Positions 35,881-47,990 of a DNA stretch of 64,000 nt are shown piece after piece. Made by a program: the position numbers and the translations under genes. Source of the DNA: Torymus aiolomorphi (taxonomy: Eukaryota; Arthropoda; Insecta; Hymenoptera; Torymidae); the NCBI GenBank assembly GCA_036365515.1, contig CM070873.1:222568876-222632875 (forward strand), given 5' to 3'. Numbering within the stretch: position 1 is the stretch's first letter; every line of letters begins with the position of its first letter. Under the pieces are notes generated by a model that had not been told where the DNA came from, did not search any database, and saw only the letters and a list, made by a program, of their open reading frames with translations.

Positions 35881-37080
35881 AAGAATAAACCCATCGCGCC
35901 TTATCTCTGGGCCCCGAAGTGACATTAATAGACACCGCCGCGACCGCCGACTCCGCCGCGCTATATAACGCAGCGGCCCCGTGAATTTTCGACGCAGTTT
36001 GGCTTTCATTGGCAGCTGCTCGCGGCGGCGGTGGGCCGCACGCGCGCGTGGCACGCGACGTTTTCAAGCGCGGCACGCGCCACCGACACCCACGAGAATT
36101 ACGTATTACCAATAAAAAAAGAGCCGGAGAGTCGGAAGAAGAGCCGCTCGCGCCCTAATGGATAAAAAGGATCGCGCTCGATACGTCGCCCGACTCTTCC
36201 TATATTGGTACGCGCGCGGGGGAGCTAGCCCTTGTTTTTCTTTCTCGCTGTGTGTGCGCGGTGTATATATGTGCTTACTAACGCCCACGCGTACAAAGGA
36301 CGTCGAAGTTACGCGCTTGAGCGCATTTCTATTGATGATTTTGAAAGCCCAAGTCGTGCGGCACGTGTGGTTGTGCGCAGAAATGACGTTAGTTGAGTTT
36401 TAAATTTGCATGTTCTTTAATCTTTTTAATAAATAAACTAATGCGTTGTTGCATTTCGTGATTGTCTGATATATTTAGTTTTATTTTAACTTTATACGGG
36501 ACTTTCTTCATTTTTATTTATTAAATAAAAGAGTATTAAAAAAATGTAATTTTTAAGAATTCAAACAATAATTTATTTAGGTCATTTTTTAGTTTTGTAT
36601 CATAAATTACTTTCGAAGTAAAAGAAACAAAATTACAGGTGTCGGTGTAATAGTCAACCTGTTAACAGGATTCATTTTTATTTCTCTTTTATGGCTAACC
36701 GACAATTTTGGAATTTTTTTTTATTAACCTTAATCCATATAAATTCGTATTTGCAGTAAGGTGAATTTAACACAATAGTGTTTTTTTTTAAATACTTCCT
36801 GAAGGAAGAAGCATGCTATGCTTATATTTGTTTAGACACTTCCGCATTAACAAGTTGATACGACATTTCGCGGTCAGTTTTATAGTTCAGTTTCCCTTCA
36901 TTTATTAAGTAGCGTGAAAGAAAAAAATCTTGTAAAACGTCACAATTTTGCCAAAGGAGGCCAATTTCCCAAGTCGTAAAACGCACTTTTATTAATACTA
37001 AAATCACTGTTAAACGTTGTTTACATTGAGATGTAACGAATGCATTAGATTTTTATAGTTTTTTTACGATGCAAGTAAAG
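35881..37080. other. CpG-rich island (to about 36390) and AT-rich spacer
   Basis: The island includes a CAGCTG E-box near 36014 and CG-rich runs. The spacer contains the perfect palindrome CCTGTTAACAGG (36658-36669). The 81-residue plus-strand frame (36158-36403) is not recognised. No gene is called. Confidence 0.45.
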
Positions 37081-37631
37081 GGCATATGCGTTTAGTACAA
37101 CGCCGCGCTTATTACGCCTCGAAGGGAGATTTACACGACACTAAAACTGCCGAACGCGTCGTGCTTCTAATGCAGCTTGAACTTTTACGAGCGTCCGCGC
37201 CGACTTTCAACTTCCTCAATCCTATTTGTGCATGCGTCCCTTCTAAGAACTTCACTTTGCAATAAAAATAATGAAAAACACTTTTTTAGAGTCCAATGAA
37301 TTTTAAATCAGTTACTTTGTACTATGCACTTGTGCGTTACTTCAACCCCATAGAAGCCGAGACAGAAAAATTGCTTTTTTTATTTTTATGACGCATAAAT
37401 ATGAGCTAGCTAGACAACACGGAAGTAAAATTTGACTAAACCTTCTATGCACTTTTGATCCTACAATAATCATCAAGTGATCCTTATTTGTCAATTTTCA
37501 AGGTTTTTTATATAAAAAAAATTAATCTATTTTATTTAAAATATAGTTTAATTCGTATACAATATATTCAATTCATTTTTGTAAAGAATTTATATTGTGT
37601 TCCAATATTTTTAATCAGATTAAAATCAAGG
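37081..37631. other. Minor GC-rich patch and AT-rich spacer
   Basis: A short GC-richer patch (about 37085-37260) within AT-rich sequence; nothing else seen. Confidence 0.5.
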
Positions 37632-37730
37632 TGATTTAGTTGGTAGGAGCAAAGATTATAGATTCTATATACACAAAAATATGATTTAGCTAGTACAAGT
37701 AAAGATAATAGACACACAACAATGATACTA
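37632..37730. repeat. Diverged tandem dimer, unit of about 50 bp
   Basis: TGATTTAGTTGGTAGGAGCAA (37632 on, broken here for length: TGATTTAGTTGG then TAGGAGCAA) is followed about 50 bp later by TGATTTAGCTAG then TACAAGTAA. Both copies then run AAGAT(T/A)ATAGA and a CA-containing segment. Downstream sequence is rich in short CA runs up to about 37915. Confidence 0.5.
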
Positions 37731-38797
37731 ACACGCACACACATGATATACGCACACAGAAAAAAAAGAATTAAGACGCAAGGTGATTGGAATGAAGTAA
37801 TTTAAGTTTATTATGTTAATTTTGTAAAGATTAGAATTTTTTTTCTTTTTTGGACACACTCACATAAACATTTATACAAGCACTCACATACAAATCTGTC
37901 TCACACACACACAAGCAAAGCGATTATAAATGCAAAGTTTATACTATTTGTAACTAGAAGTCTGGCAAATAAAGAAATTATTATGAATTATTATTTTTAA
38001 TCAAATTCAATCTATTAAATAATTACGCAAGAAGTAAACTTATCACTGATTTTACAAAGAAATGAATATTTGAATAATAATAGTACTCCACAAAACAATT
38101 TCTTAAATTTCGTTTTAGCTTCGCAACTTCCTCCAATACCCGCAGTCAGTGAATCGTAGACTATACCTCGCGGGTGCATTAGCACAAGAATTCGTTACGT
38201 TACGATATCAAATTACCGATTCGCAAGAGAGTTTTTCGCTCGAGGCAAATTTCACAAGCCAAAAACGTGCGCATTATAATAATCGCACTCGCGCGACCCT
38301 CAATAGCACTCGGCAGGCGCATGCCTATGTCAAACGCACACACACACGCTCACGACATTAAAAAGACGTTTATGCGCACGAGCCGCATAATGCATTAGCC
38401 ATCATAGCTGTGCGCTAGGCGGCTAGAGTGGCTCCAACAATGAACGACAATCACAAGGTTACGCGCACCGGTACAAGAAAAATGATTGTGTGCGGTGTAT
38501 GTAAAAGAAGAGGCAGGGGAAGTCTGAAGCGGGTCTCTCGTCACATGTTGCACAGAGCCCGCGCGCGCCAAAAGTCCTAAGGAGGAGTGCAACAGCTGAG
38601 CGGCTGTACGATCGATACTCGAGGATGGGCGCCAACTTTCGCGGCTGAAAGTCTCCCTGTGGCAGGCGGAGAAGTTGGCACTTTGGTTGAATTCTGACGA
38701 TTATGAACCGTGAAAGAAAGTCATATAATATATTGGAAATGTGATTGTAAATAAAATGAAAGTGTATACAACTTCGCATAAATTTCAATTTTCATGT
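37731..38797. other. AT-rich spacer with short CA runs, then CpG-rich island (38110-38720)
   Basis: Interrupted CA runs at 37734-37761 and 37903-37915, AT-rich sequence, then an island whose overlapping plus- and minus-strand frames show no domain. No gene is seen. Confidence 0.45.
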
Positions 38798-38815
38798 ACC
38801 ATTTAAATTCCTTAT
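38798..38815. repeat. 18-mer shared exactly with 63493-63510
   Basis: ACCATTTAAATTCCTTAT occurs here and, identically, at 63493-63510, in both cases in an AT-rich stretch at the edge of an island. It may be a short repeat or a shared regulatory word. Confidence 0.5.
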
Positions 38816-39284
38816 TGATTTTTGGACGTTTATCCGTTAGGTTTTTAACCGTAAAGCTGATTCCTTAAATATGCACATTCCTTGCACCTCCCCTTGCACT
38901 ACTTACCCGCCTTTGCGCAACCGAATTTCAATGAAAAGTCGTAATGATACGGGGTGGATGCTTCACCCCCCCAAAAAAAATCATCGAAAAAAATACGAGA
39001 AATGTCACTTTTCCTCGTCAGCCACAGGGGGACGGCAAAAATCTTCAAAAAACAGCAGCAGCAGGAGCAACAGCCGGAGTTTGCTCATTGGCGTGCTGTG
39101 TGCTTCTATCGAAAAGGGCAAGAGCACAGATTTTTTTTACTCGCCGACGCCCCAAGTCGAGGGGTCTTCATCAATTTCGCCTTCGTATACCGATACAAGA
39201 TGAATATATAGGGATCTATGGCTGTTTTTTCTCCTTTAATGCGCATTGCTTTCCCGTGCATCCCCCGTGGCGAGTATATACTAT
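38816..39284. other. CpG-moderate island upstream of CA microsatellite
   Basis: Contains a CAGCAGCAG-like run (39053-39075). The 247-residue plus-strand frame that starts at 38944 passes through the CA repeat as threonine/histidine and is not credible as a gene. Confidence 0.5.
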
Positions 39285-39312
39285 ACACGCACACACACAC
39301 ACACACACACAT

Positions 39313-39409
<97 letters not shown>

Positions 39410-39426
39410 TACATACATACACATAC
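39285..39426. repeat. (CA)n microsatellite ending in (CATA)n
   Basis: About 60 CA units with one ATGC interruption near 39311, followed by CATACATACATACATA (about 39404-39426). It is the longest microsatellite in the window and the source of several His/Thr or Val/Cys frames. Confidence 0.97.
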
Positions 39427-39660
39427 AGCATTGGAGACCGGTGTTACTACCAACGGAGGATCGATTGGCGAAAGCGACTATCGCGCGACGAGTTCCTCGT
39501 ATGGGAGTCCAGTTGCTCTTCCTGCTTCCGCGTTCTAGTTTTTCTGTTTGGCGCGTTGAAAAGCGCAGGGTACCGCCGCGAGAAAAATTCGCGCCGACTC
39601 GCCCGGCCCGTTTTTCTTCTGGGGTGGCGTCTACGGTTCGGGGGTTGGATGCTGGTTTCG
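39427..39660. other. CpG-rich segment between microsatellites
   Basis: CpG-rich sequence without recognisable genes. All frames here extend into the flanking repeats. Confidence 0.5.
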
Positions 39661-39679
39661 CGAGAGGGAGAGAGAGAGA

Positions 39680-39717
<38 letters not shown>

Positions 39718-39737
39718 GAAGGAACGAACGAACGAAC
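39661..39737. repeat. (GA)n followed by (GAAC)n
   Basis: GA repeat at about 39666-39714 with one TGAGAG interruption, then GGAACGAACGAACGAACAG (about 39720-39738). Confidence 0.93.
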
Positions 39738-41270
39738 AGTGAAGGAGAGACACATGGGAGAGAGGGTGAGAGACAAGAGCGCCGATAGTCCCCAGGGCGA
39801 GAATCGCGTGTAACGTACGCGCAGTTCTCTTACCTACATACCTGTTGGCTTTTAAATTTTAAAAGCCGGTGTTATTTAAAAGGGGGCTTGCCATGATGTT
39901 GGATACGGTATGAAAGTGTTCCCGCATTTTCAATGAAAAGTCTTTAGCTTATTCATAAAATTCTTAAACATAAATTGAATATAATCGAACCTAAGTGTTT
40001 AATCAGTATATGAGTAAAAGCTAAACTCATATGCGTGCAAATTCCCTTTACATTTGTAATTTTTACCAAGCACTTATTTCTCCAATGATAAACTCCTTTT
40101 TAATAAAATTTAAGCATAGATATATAAATGCCCTCAAACTATTTTTGCAACATTTCTCAAAAACTTTACACTCATACGACTTTCTTAATCCCACGAACCC
40201 TTGGCCGTATGTACACGCGTTCATACAAACCTCTGAGACCATAATCCCGACAAACTCGCACACACCGTCAAACCTCCTCGTACTCGTTACAATCGGCGTT
40301 ACGACCTTACGCCACCGGCCCGTCGCCGGCGGCGACACAGAGAGCTGCCGCTTCTCCAGGACTACATCCCGACGCGCACTCATTTATACACGTATACATG
40401 CGCGTATAAAAATTGCACGCCAATTCTCTCTCTCTCTTTCTTTTACTCGCAATCTCGTTCCTCGCGAGGCACCCTCGGAGAGGGTCCCGAGACGTAGTCG
40501 CGCCGCCACCGTTTTAAAAAGGGAGCGAGACTGTGAAATCCCGAAGGAACAGATGATGATGATCCCGTTTGGCGCAGACTCCACTTTCTCTCTCCTCCTT
40601 TAGAAACGCGCGGGCCACGACGTACATACCTATATCGGAGACTTTCGGTTACGGGATCATCAGGGGTGCCGCCGCCGTCTCGTTATTTATGTTACTGTCT
40701 CTCTCTCCCCCCACTCTCCCTTCTCTCTCACCTAGACTCGTCTTAGAGACAGAGCGAGTCTTTTTTTTCGCAATGTAGTCTAGCGCGCTTTTCCTTCCGG
40801 CATATGCGTGACGGGATTACGACGCTCCTCTTGCTTCGCCTCGTTTTTTTTCTCTCAAGCACCGCCGCCTTCTTTCGTCTTTTTTCGGCGCCTCTTGTTT
40901 CTCTTAACGCTTCATTTACGTATCAAGCGCCTCGCAGCTGTTAATTGATATGTACTTCTCGGGGTTTTATATGCATGAGTTCCTCGGCGCTTTTTTTTAG
41001 ATTTCTCGTGCATGTTTGTAAATTCGAGCCGGGGATTAGCGATTTTATGCGAACATTGATTACGTTTATCGGAGTACAGCAGTTCATTTGAATTTAGATT
41101 CGTTTAAGATAAGTTTGTACGCGCAAACGCGATGTTTTAGATATGTAAAGCCTTGTTTATGGATCAGATATATATTTTAATGAAAAATTTTATTAATAAT
41201 CTCTAATTTTGTATGCTATTAAACATCAAGATACCGTAGCTATTGTCACTTGCTTCGTTATTAACAATGA
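39738..41270. other. Spacer and CpG-rich island (40180-41130)
   Basis: The island is pyrimidine-rich with CT runs (40424-40437, 40697-40731). TTAATTG (40940) and TTTATATGC words lie near its right edge. A 190-residue plus-strand frame (40031-40603) runs from AT-rich into GC-rich sequence and has an ATG and mixed composition, but it contains no domain that I can recognise. I leave it uncalled. Confidence 0.4.
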
Positions 41271-42120
41271 ATGAACCATGCGCCACAATGTATTTACGCC
41301 TCTCCATTCATCGCGTACAAATAAGTATTGACAGCAATCCTTACCCTTTCCCCATTAATATTCTAATCGCCGTATCTTGAGATTAGACATACCCAACGCA
41401 TTGTACCCCATCGTACACCTCGATGAGACATCTCCACGCCCATAGCGGCCAATTAATCAAATTAATCTGCATGTGTACGCACCTCCGCGATTATCGGCGG
41501 CAGCGTTGAAAAGACGAGCTGCATGAATGTCGATGAACTGTCGCGCTGCGAAGCCGCGCATGTGCGCGCGCCTCCTTAGCCCGTAGCCACTTACGCCTTG
41601 TCGAAAGGAGCGATCGGGAAAGCCGATAAATGCCTCGATTAGCATACATAAAATTGCAAATGAGCGAGAGAGAGGGAGAGAGCGCGCGGGTACACGCATT
41701 GCCCCTTCCGAGCGCGCGTCGCATGCACACCTGTGCACTTGGAGAGTGTATACCTTATGCCACTGTACGCGTACGTGCTATGCCGCGCTCATAAACATAC
41801 ACACGGTTATATACGAATAATGAGCTGATGAGTGTATGTATACGTAGAGGTGGCTTCGCAGAAATAATTATTGTTAATTGTTTCGAAAGTGATACTTGTC
41901 ACACAAAACGATGATATGGTTCTGTTGGAAGTCGTCATTTTTAATAGACTAGTACATATATTATTGTAAATATTTTTATTGTTACAACTATAGGAAAAGG
42001 CAAAGCGAGATTTGACTGTTTGAAAATCATACCGTTATTTACATTATTATATCGTATAAAGTTTCTATGAATATATGCTCAAAAAATAATTAGCATTGCT
42101 TCTTTACTATATAAGTACAG
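41271..42120. other. CpG-rich island (41400-41850) and spacer
   Basis: Island with a GAGAGAGAGGGAGAGAG run (41664-41682) and CGCGCGC words; AT-rich after 41850. No gene is seen. Confidence 0.45.
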
Positions 42121-43430
42121 CGAACAGTTAACGGCGGCTCTCGTTTTCATACGCGACACCCGTGTTTTCCAACAATGCAACAACCGAAAAAATTAATCCC
42201 CCGGGCGTTCTAAACAATTGGCCACTCTTCCCCGAGAGCCGGAATTCATAAATATTTGAATCGATTTGAATAAATTTGAATCGATCAAGCCCGCATTATA
42301 AATATATACGCGCACACGCGCAAGACTTTGCCAAAACGCCGTGTCGTTTTGGCAAAGTCGAGGCCGAAAGCCTCTTCGCGGTTCTTTTCCGGCGCGAGCG
42401 CGCGAACCCCTACATAAGTATAATATGCGTTATACTTTCCCTCAACCAACACATACACGCACACATCGACGGCGGCACGCGCCCCGCTCTCCCGACCCCA
42501 TTGTGCGGCATTACACATCGCTCAGTAGAGAGAGAGAGAGAGAGAAATAAGTCTCCCCCCAGCCGGGGTGCTCTCCTCTATATATACACACACACATATC
42601 GAAACATCTGCGTGCTCCGATGCCCTGAATGTGTGCAAGCAATGCGCTTATGGTCTTACGGCCCCGCTCCACATATAATATAAGATTGCAGAGTGCATTG
42701 GTATCTTCGTGCCCCCCTCCCTTTCTGCCTGGCGATTTTTCTCTCGTCTCCGCATAGTCGTGACCCTTGGAGAGATCAAAGTTGATTCTTAGCCCATTCG
42801 TCACTCCGAATTCGGCGGCATTGTTGGGTTGAATTTCCGTGACTGATTGCAGTCCGACCGACTTTTCCGCAACGTACTACTCCTCGACGACTTTCTTTCT
42901 ATATCTCGACGCGCATAATATATTATTAGATCGACACACACGACTTTTGGGGTTTGCCCTTTTTTTTCCTCTCGCAGACAGCTCCGGATGGATCAGTCTC
43001 CCTGGACTTATTCTTTTCTCCTTCGCCGTAATGGTCCGATAAATTTGTACGCATTGTGCTGATTATACGGAAGAGAGGGGACAAATCTAACCGAGACGGC
43101 CGTAATTTTCTCGCCGGTTGGTCGATAATGAACTTTTCGCAGCCAACTGGGTCAAGAGGAATGTAGATTTTGGAGCAGTAAAACAGTCAGAAATAAAAAT
43201 ATATTTTTTATAATATATCTTTTTTGAAGCTTTAGTTTACGTAATATAATAAAAAATCAAGTAAAATTAGCCACCCTATATAAGATTGTATAAAAAAAAT
43301 GGATAAAAAATTAAAAAGAACCGTTTATAAAAAGATAAATGGATATCACGGTCGTCGACATAAAAAATTTGATGAGAGTAAAGATGATGATTCGAACGTG
43401 ACACTTCAATATTTTTGGCCATCTTAACCC
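42121..43430. other. CpG-rich island with perfect 15-bp hairpin
   Basis: TTTGAAT words repeat at 42254-42283 with two ATCGAT cores. A perfect hairpin, GACTTTGCCAAAACG (42324-42338) and CGTTTTGGCAAAGTC (42345-42359) with a 6-nt loop, follows. A GA run lies at 42529-42545. Frames in the island are low complexity. The end of the block (after 43160) is AT-rich. Confidence 0.5.
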
Positions 43431-44281
43431 GCAGTCAAACATAGTACGCTTACAATTGCTGCCTACAAGATATCACAGACGGCGGGGTCGCGTTTCGCTT
43501 TCCTCAAAACATATATGTTTGTTTAACGCGACGACACCCTTGTATATTTGACAGCGGAAGGATGTATAGGAAAAGTCACGCCGTCGTCAGACCTCCCTTT
43601 TACCAAAGGCTTTCCGCATGCAGCAACTGACAAAAATATCGCGCAACCCTACGGAATAATATATTTATTTCTGTAAGGAAAGGCGTTAAGAAACTGATCT
43701 AGGGCTATTTTTGAGGTTCAGTATATATGTTATAGTTTGAATTTTGTTATTCTATAGGATTTGTTTGTTAAAACAAAGGCTAAAATGATTGCTTTTTAAT
43801 AAACTGTTTAATAAATTTTTAATTATAATAACAATAACATAGACTAAACTTTCAGTCCCCCGCAACCCGCGCAACTTCCTTCACTCATCCTATAATACGT
43901 ATCAATAATCCAAGGAAAAGTTTATTGCCCTAATAAATAAGACGATTGAAAGGCCCGCACCTCGATTAGGCATCACGTGCCATTTTCCAATCTGAAATTT
44001 TCAGCGACCCTGCCCACCCTATCCGTCCGTCACCCTGACCTTCTAATAGCCCCGTCGCTCCATCGTGACCCCGAAACGCTCTTCACGACTCTGCGCAGAC
44101 TACGACCCATAATGCGCTCGCGACTCATCCATTTAAATGCCTTTCTCTCTCCCATTCTCCCCGTCTTATTCTTCCACAAAACGGGGGAGCAGCCCTTACC
44201 GGGACCTCTCGTGCGCAATAACTTACAGTTCGATTACTTAACGGAGAATTCGCGCGCTCCTCGATCGAAATATATATACAC
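43431..44281. other. Small GC-rich patch, spacer and start of CpG-rich island
   Basis: A GC patch (43430-43650), an AT-rich stretch, then an island from 43860. It contains CCATTTAAATGCC (44129-44141), identical to a 13-mer at 48149-48161. No gene is seen. Confidence 0.45.
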
Positions 44282-44300
44282 GAGAGAGAGAGAGAGAGAG
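44282..44300. repeat. Short (GA)n tract
   Basis: About 9 GA units inside the island, followed by the palindrome CTGCAGCTGCAG (44323-44334), which contains a CAGCTG E-box. Confidence 0.85.
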
Positions 44301-44950
44301 CCGAAAAGGTGCGAGTCGGAGACTGCAGCTGCAGAGAACCCCGGCGAGGACGGCGACCCCTGAGCCAGCCACCAGCAGCTCGCTCGCTCTCTCCTCGTAT
44401 ATGGACCCTCGGTTCGGGCGAAAACGATCGTCGCGAGGCGACGCAAACTGCAGCGTATCGCCTGCGAGTATAATTCACTGCGGTATGTGTGTGTATATAC
44501 GCGTTGCGCAGCCAGCTGACACGAGAGCGAACCCCTTGGCGGGACGGAGAGTTGTCGCGACTGCGCTGCACGTAGACGACGACTTCACGGTGCGTTATGC
44601 ACGCTCGAGCTGAGTCGTCGGCTATGGAGCCCTGCGCGTAACCCTTAATTACGGACAAACGGCTATGGTCGTGGTTGTGGTGCTTGGACGATAAGGCTGG
44701 GCTTGATGGCTCATATAAGTTTATTTCAAAGTTCTGCGGTGCCGATGTGGACGTTGGGAAATTCAGTTGAGTTAATACGCGTTTGATGAATAAAATAAGA
44801 AAATTATACAGTTTATCGAAATTCATTATTTACAATTATATGTGAAATATATATGTATTATATTCATAATATTGCATTTTTCCAAAAAATATACGTTATA
44901 TTTATCGGAACATATTCGCGTTAAACAATTCAATTAAAAATCTCGCACAA
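44301..44950. other. CpG-rich island and short spacer
   Basis: CpG-rich to about 44760, then AT-rich. The 233-residue minus-strand frame (44125-44826) crosses the GA tract and has no recognisable domain; treated as composition. Confidence 0.45.
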
Positions 44951-46240
44951 TATAGAATTTACGATCGGAAGTCAAACATGTGCACTCTATTACCCGAGAA
45001 GACACACTCGAAAAGCCTACAATGAAATTGCCCGCACAATCAAAGTTCATCGGTAAGACTAATAAAAAGGTACGAGGCCATAAAGCCAAAGAACGTACAA
45101 AAGCCGACCCCTCGCGCGCGCTGCCAAGAAATAAAAGCGCGCGCCTCCTCCTTCCTTGCACTTGCGCTCTCGCGCGCGCGCCCACAGACTCCTTGAATTT
45201 CGACTTCTTCCCCCGTTCACCTTCTCGAAAAGCGACTTCTGCCTTCACTCTTTCTCCACCTTCTGTATACGCAGGCGAACAAAAAAGCCGCAGAGGCGCG
45301 CACAATGCGCGCTGTACATGTATACACGTGCCTCTCCGCCCCCTTCGCTTTAAAACAAAAAGAGAAACTCGAGCGGAGAGCCAACGACTTCTATCAATTT
45401 GCATTGTGCGCGCATTCGTCTGCGAGTGCGCGCACAACAGGCGCGAGCCTCTACTCGATCTCTCTCTCTCTACACACACGCGTCTCATACGAAGACGGTG
45501 ACGGCACGCGAGTGCAAGAATAAGGAGTGTGTGTGTGCGTGTAGAGGGAAGGGGAGAAACAGAGACAGAGCGAGAGAGAGAGAGGATAATGGTTTTTATA
45601 CGCGCGCAGGGGGTTGCCCGATGGCCGAAGCCGCAAGCGTTTTGTAGGAGTACACACCCTCCAGACTGAGCGAACGCGCGCGCGCCCGAACAATTGGAGT
45701 CGGCGCGCGAAGAAAAGCACCCCTCGTAAGCTCGCCTTTGCTCCATCCCCGTCTTGTTCGGAGACAAGAATTATGGGTTAGTTGCATCTAAAGACTTAAA
45801 TAATATTATAGTTAGCGTTAATAAGCGTGCCTAGGATCATAGCGATGAGCATCAGGGAGATGACGTTTATTGCGCGATTTACACACATTTAACAGTTTGT
45901 CACGCGAAATGCTGAATAATCTATTCTGTTATAATAAAATATTTATGAAATAAAAAATAATGTAGTAATATTAACTATATTTCATTCAATTATAATGAAC
46001 TTTTTTCTTTTTATTATATGCACTGCTCTGAAATATTTTTATATTTCTTACATGCCAGTAGATTGATAAAAATTTATAAATTCCTTCTTAAATTAATTTT
46101 GATACAATATTAACTATCAGCTATTGGTTTTTATGAATATGCTGCAATTAGTTTACAATTTCAAGAACACGCCAAATTTTACAAGTCTTGAAATAATTAT
46201 TAACAAAACGATATAATCTTATAAATCTCCGTCTATAAAA
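44951..46240. other. CpG-rich island (44950-45780) and AT-rich spacer
   Basis: Carries the longest open frame of the window (277 residues, minus strand, 44934-45767), arginine/serine/cysteine-rich and crossing GA, CA and CG runs. Plus-strand frames of 65-173 residues overlap it. Openness on both strands is typical of CpG-rich sequence poor in TA-containing stop codons. No gene is called. Confidence 0.45.
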
Positions 46241-47990
46241 CATGTACCGTGGGCAATTCCATTGACGCGGCGAGCGGACAGCGACTTTATACCGCAGCGA
46301 TCGCTAATACCCAATCTGGCAGCCGGTCTCTATATTATATGCAGGGGGCAGAGATCTTTAAACTTGCGTAAAGTTGCGTATTATACGCGCAGGAACAACA
46401 GCCGTCTTGCCTCCCTCCCCGCGCGTAGAGCAGACTCCTTGGCGCGTGGCAGTCTCCCCCCACCCCTCACCCTTGAAGAAACTGTCGCGCGCGCTCGCCG
46501 CAGCAGCAACGGCGCATGCAGGGGTTCCCTCGCGCTCGCTTAATCGCCGTCGCGCGACAGCTGATCCGTCTCTCGTACTCCCTCCGCACCTTAAGGACAT
46601 AAGTCAATAAGTACGTTGGGGTCGTACCACCGCCGCCAGAGAGAGAAGAAGCTGGCACGCGACGCCGGCGAACACCTTCGAGGGGGCGAGATATAGAGAG
46701 TGCTATAAGAAACACGTACAGGCGGAGGGAGAGGTGCATTATTGAAGAAAGCTGCATACAAGGGGGGGAGTCGGAAGGAAGACTGATGCACTTATATAGA
46801 AGGGGATGGCTGGCGCATGCAATTTTCTTCGCGCGCTATTGACGTAATGGATACAGCCGCAGTAGTATAGTGGCATCCGAGACCGAGGAGGAGATCATCG
46901 GGACATTTTCTTCCTCCCTTCGATGTTACGTACGGAAGACGTAAGGCACGCGCTCCGGGGTGGGAGAAGCTGGCGCGTGCCGCACGGCCGAGATTCACGA
47001 TTGTCATTTTCTTAAATGCTCGGCAATAGGTAGCTGGAGAGAGATCCATTAACGAGCCGGTAGCGCAGATGCCGCGCCAAAGTTCGTTAAACCGCGCGCG
47101 CCATCGAGCGAACGTCGTCGACTCGAGAGATTTCGCGCGCGCGCAGCGTGAGATGCTGCGCGAAGGGGTTGGCTTTCTCGCGTACCTATATACGCGTACA
47201 AGTACAAGATGACGGCGAGGGCTTGATTTTTTGGCGGGGATCGTGGCCGAATGGGTTTCGCTTTTTTCCGTAGCGGGCCGTCGACCTTTTACGTGCAATT
47301 TTTTTTTGTGTTTCTCTTAATGGTTCTATTACTTCTTTTTTTCTTCTCCGGGGGCCAATCTATTGTCTATGTTTCGCGAACTTTTTGTTTTGACGTTTTC
47401 GCGGGCTCCCCGGTCTATTGTTTTCGGCTTTGACACTTTGGATGACAATGGATGTAAGTGTTTGGTTTGTGAATGCCTTTCGGGTCTATGAATTTATTAA
47501 TAATTCACGATGAAAAGAGAATGGAAATTCAGAGTGGATGCACGTTGCTGTTAGAGTTTTTAAAATCAAATTTCATTATTGTGAAGTGCAGTAATAGACT
47601 GATTATTTACAATCATTACACTCGGTAATTTATTCGTGTAGTAAAATTATAATGAGGTTTCTATATGGTATTGTATTCTTTGAAAGAATGGAAAATATAA
47701 AAGCCTGAGAAATTTTTTCCCAAATCTTCCCATGATAACTTCAAAATATCAACTTTGATCCTTCCATTTATCCAAGATATATTTTCTGAAATAAGGTTCA
47801 CTCGTATAGCTTTTGATCAAACTTTTATACAGAATTCTATAACAACCATATCAGCATATACATTGTCAACGATCGATGCACTCAACGCAATGATCATTTT
47901 TTGAATACCCTTGACGTACTACAAAAAAGTATCACATCGTTATCACACGAATCTATCATAAACAGTCGCCAATCAATATTCCCATTCAAC
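46241..47990. other. Long CpG-rich island (46240-47480) and spacer
   Basis: One of the longest islands, with a CG run near 47137-47146 and many CGCG words. A 168-residue minus-strand frame (46792-47298) is arginine-rich and unrecognised. A donor-like GATGTAAGTG (47451-47460) lies at its right edge without a paired acceptor. AT-rich after about 47480. Confidence 0.45.

Noticed and set aside
38944..39687. 247-residue plus-strand open frame
   Set aside because: A large part is the threonine/histidine translation of the CA microsatellite and the tail is the GA tract.
40031..40603. 190-residue plus-strand open frame with ATG
   Set aside because: Mixed composition made it worth a look, but it spans an AT-rich to GC-rich junction, has no recognisable domain and ends in serine/arginine-rich sequence.
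43385..43445. tRNA-like sequence on the minus strand (GTTCGAATC with an upstream GGGTTAAGATGGC)
   Set aside because: Only a B-box-like word is good; the D-arm and anticodon arm do not fold and no acceptor stem pairs.
44125..44826. 233-residue open frame on the minus strand
   Set aside because: Crosses a GA microsatellite and changes composition abruptly between GC-rich and AT-rich sequence. No recognisable domain.
44934..45767. 277-residue open frame on the minus strand, longest in the window
   Set aside because: It is arginine/serine/cysteine-rich, passes through GA, CA and CG runs, and overlaps long plus-strand frames. CpG-rich sequence lacks TA-containing stops, so openness is expected. 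No domain is recognisable.
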